A stretch of DNA of 64,000 nucleotides from Ulva prolifera (taxonomy: Eukaryota; Chlorophyta; Ulvophyceae; Ulvales; Ulvaceae), in assembly GCA_023078555.1 (NCBI GenBank), contig CM041204.1, forward strand, positions 3,688,430 through 3,752,429, written 5' to 3'. Position numbers and translations under genes: made by a program. Each line of letters opens with the position of its first letter. Positions within the stretch are counted from its first letter, which is position 1. The notes below the pieces were generated by a model that saw only the letters and a list, made by a program, of their open reading frames with translations, searched no databases and was not told the DNA's origin. Positions 62,482 through 64,000 of this stretch are shown in pieces.

Positions 62482-64000
62482 ATGTGCGTGGTCGATTCCG
62501 ACAGCCCAGTGTTCTTCACACCCTCGGGCCCTGTTGACGTCTCGCCCGGTGCCTTGGTGTTCTACGATGTGGTGTCTCCCGAGATCGTGTCTCGCTGCAG
62601 CGCCTTGTCCTGCATCGCCGAGGCGGGCGGGGAGGCGAGGCTGCCCCTTGCGGTGTCTGTGGCTGACTTCAGAACCTGGCTCATGGCCGTGCCATGGCAA
62701 ACAAGCGCTGAATACGGACAAAAACTTACATTCAGCACGATATGTACTGCTGCAAAGGTGAGTGTACGTTTGGCGGTCTGAGCATTGCGTCAGGCACGCA
62801 AGCATCGCGATCGGGTGCGGCATGGCCCATGCGCAGTTACGAACGATACAATCATCTTATAGTAGTAACTACATGCAGGTAGCAGATGCAGTGGATGATA
62901 CGCGTGCGGATCAGTGGGTCCAGCTCGCTGCAGACCACCTGGTCGAGCAGCTGTCGCTGCAGTCGAGGCCGAGGAGGCATCGAGACTGGGCGGTTGGCCG
63001 CGGACAGGACCACCACCCGGACCCTGACAGCCAAAGGGTCATTGACAGCTTGGCCCAGCTGCCACCACTCGTCCAGGATCGCGTTTTTGCGGCAGTCGCT
63101 TCCCGCGGAGCACCCTCTCGAGCCGGGCGTCACCCACAGACCCCCTATCTCCACCGGCTGGTCAGCTTCATGCCCCCGTCCCTCCACGAGAGGATCGCTG
63201 CAGCCGCCATCACGCCCAGCCGAACCCTGAATACGCACCTCAGTGAAGCGTCCATCCCCTTCATCGATGCCCTGGCATGTCTTCCAGCCTCTCCTCCGCA
63301 GCTGCTGTCGCTCGAGATTGCGGGCGGCGCATGGTCACACAGCGCCGGGCAGAGGGTTGTAGAGCACCTCGCGGCAGCCCTACGCCACCACTCGAGGCTG
63401 GCCAGCCTCACCCTCGGCGCCCCCACCACCAGCGCAGACACGCTCGAGGTCCTCTCTTCAGGCCTCTCGACCCTGACGTCCCTGACGGCCCTGCGCCTGG
63501 GCACCCCCAGCGCGCCGGTGGCCGACGACAGAAGCTTGCCCCTCGCAGCGGACGCCGTCCGCAGCATGCCTTGCTTGCGCGAGCTGTCAATCAGCCTCGG
63601 CGCAGGGCAGTTTTACTTACGCAGGCTCCTCTCCTTACTCACTGCGGCTACAGGCATAACAGACCTTCGCATACGTTCCGCCTCGAGGTTGCAATTGTGT
63701 GATCGGATTTTTGAAGTACAGCTGCGCGACCTGCGCCACCTCAGCCTCGCTACAATCTGGAGCGAAGATGCAGTCGCCGTCATATATAGCCTCTATACAC
63801 AAACATGCTACGACAGCCTGACGCTGTCGCATGTGGCCACCAGCGACCCAGCAGCCGCCGTGGACGACACAGATGCCCACATTGACTGGTTTGTCACACA
63901 ACCGATGCACTACGTCCACGATCGTTGGCTTGAGTCGCAAGTCCCACGTGTGATACACGGTGAATTGCAATCATTTGATATCGTCAGGCTGCACGTGCCC
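62482..64000 (+). CDS. Gene E: diverged Skp1/BTB-like plus LRR gene, plus strand (partial)
   Basis: Exon 1 (62482-62757, 92 codons) starts MCVVDSDSPVFFTPSGPVDV and has LPLAVSVADFRTWLMAV like the array genes. The donor GTGAGT follows AAK. The acceptor ATGCAG ends at 62878, and exon 2 opens VADAVDDTRADQWVQLAADH, the position of A/V-A-D-F-L-R-D in genes A-D. The splice is phase 0. Exon 2 is then open to the window edge, with LRR-like strands (LLSLEIAGGAW, LASLTLGAPTT, LTALRLGTPS, LRELSISLGA). Here exon 2 and the LRR exon are one, so the intron between them is absent. It is the most diverged member and faces the opposite way. Confidence 0.7.

Noticed and set aside
62886-63230. Alternative plus-strand frame in gene E
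   Set aside because: The frame set by the exon 1 splice is open to the window edge and encodes LRRs. The alternative is Arg/Ser-rich and stops.

Overview
This window is nuclear DNA from a eukaryote. Spliced genes have GTGCG/GTACG/GTGAG-type donors and TGCAG acceptors, and there are LINE, SINE, hAT-like and CACTA elements, GC-rich coding DNA and many CA/GT-rich simple repeats. The intron consensus and GC-rich tandem LRR genes best fit a chlorophyte-type green alga, but no marker gene here fixes the species. Most of the sequence is repetitive, and most long open frames are by-products of repeats.

Host framework. A tandem family of genes on the minus strand (A 13581-16702, B 19720-23311, C 25555-29082, D 57668-60420) shares one three-exon plan: a ~100-residue exon resembling the Skp1/BTB fold, a constant 141-nt exon beginning A/V-A-D-F-L-R-D, and a large leucine-rich-repeat exon. 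D is a decayed copy. A debris copy lies at 2998-3240 and a diverged relative (E, 62482 to beyond the window end) lies on the plus strand. Removing the large transposon restores a regular array with stop-to-stop spacings of about 6.1, 5.8 and 5.4 kb. Other host-like genes are a DEDDy 3'-5' exonuclease (7478-8480) and a terminal CBS-domain fragment of a CLC chloride channel (about 10951-11352). The left edge holds two LINE fragments, one inserted into the other.

The main discovery is a 26.7-kb CACTA (En/Spm) transposon at 30429-57153. It is flanked by a 3-bp ACA duplication and bounded by perfect 18-bp inverted repeats. Paralogous empty sites in the neighbouring array units confirm the insertion. 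Without later insertions it would be about 18-19 kb. It carries a plus-strand gene block of unknown function (32231-36454), a minus-strand gene for a C48/Ulp1-like cysteine protease (37005-40996), a minus-strand TNP2-type transposase (41328-52964) and, divergent from it, a plus-strand multi-exon gene (53296-56133).

Two later insertions broke it. A 1.08-kb AT-rich hAT-like element (38464-39542) interrupts the protease gene. A 7.3-kb non-autonomous CACTA element with the same termini (43162-50436, duplication CTT) interrupts the transposase gene. In both cases removing the insert and one duplication copy puts the reading frame back, so both insertions look young.

Both CACTA elements contain arrays of a self-complementary repeat (arms GAATGGTTGGTGG / CCACCAACCATTC). 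One array lies inside a predicted intron. These palindrome arrays appear nowhere else in the window and are the strongest candidate for an undescribed functional component.
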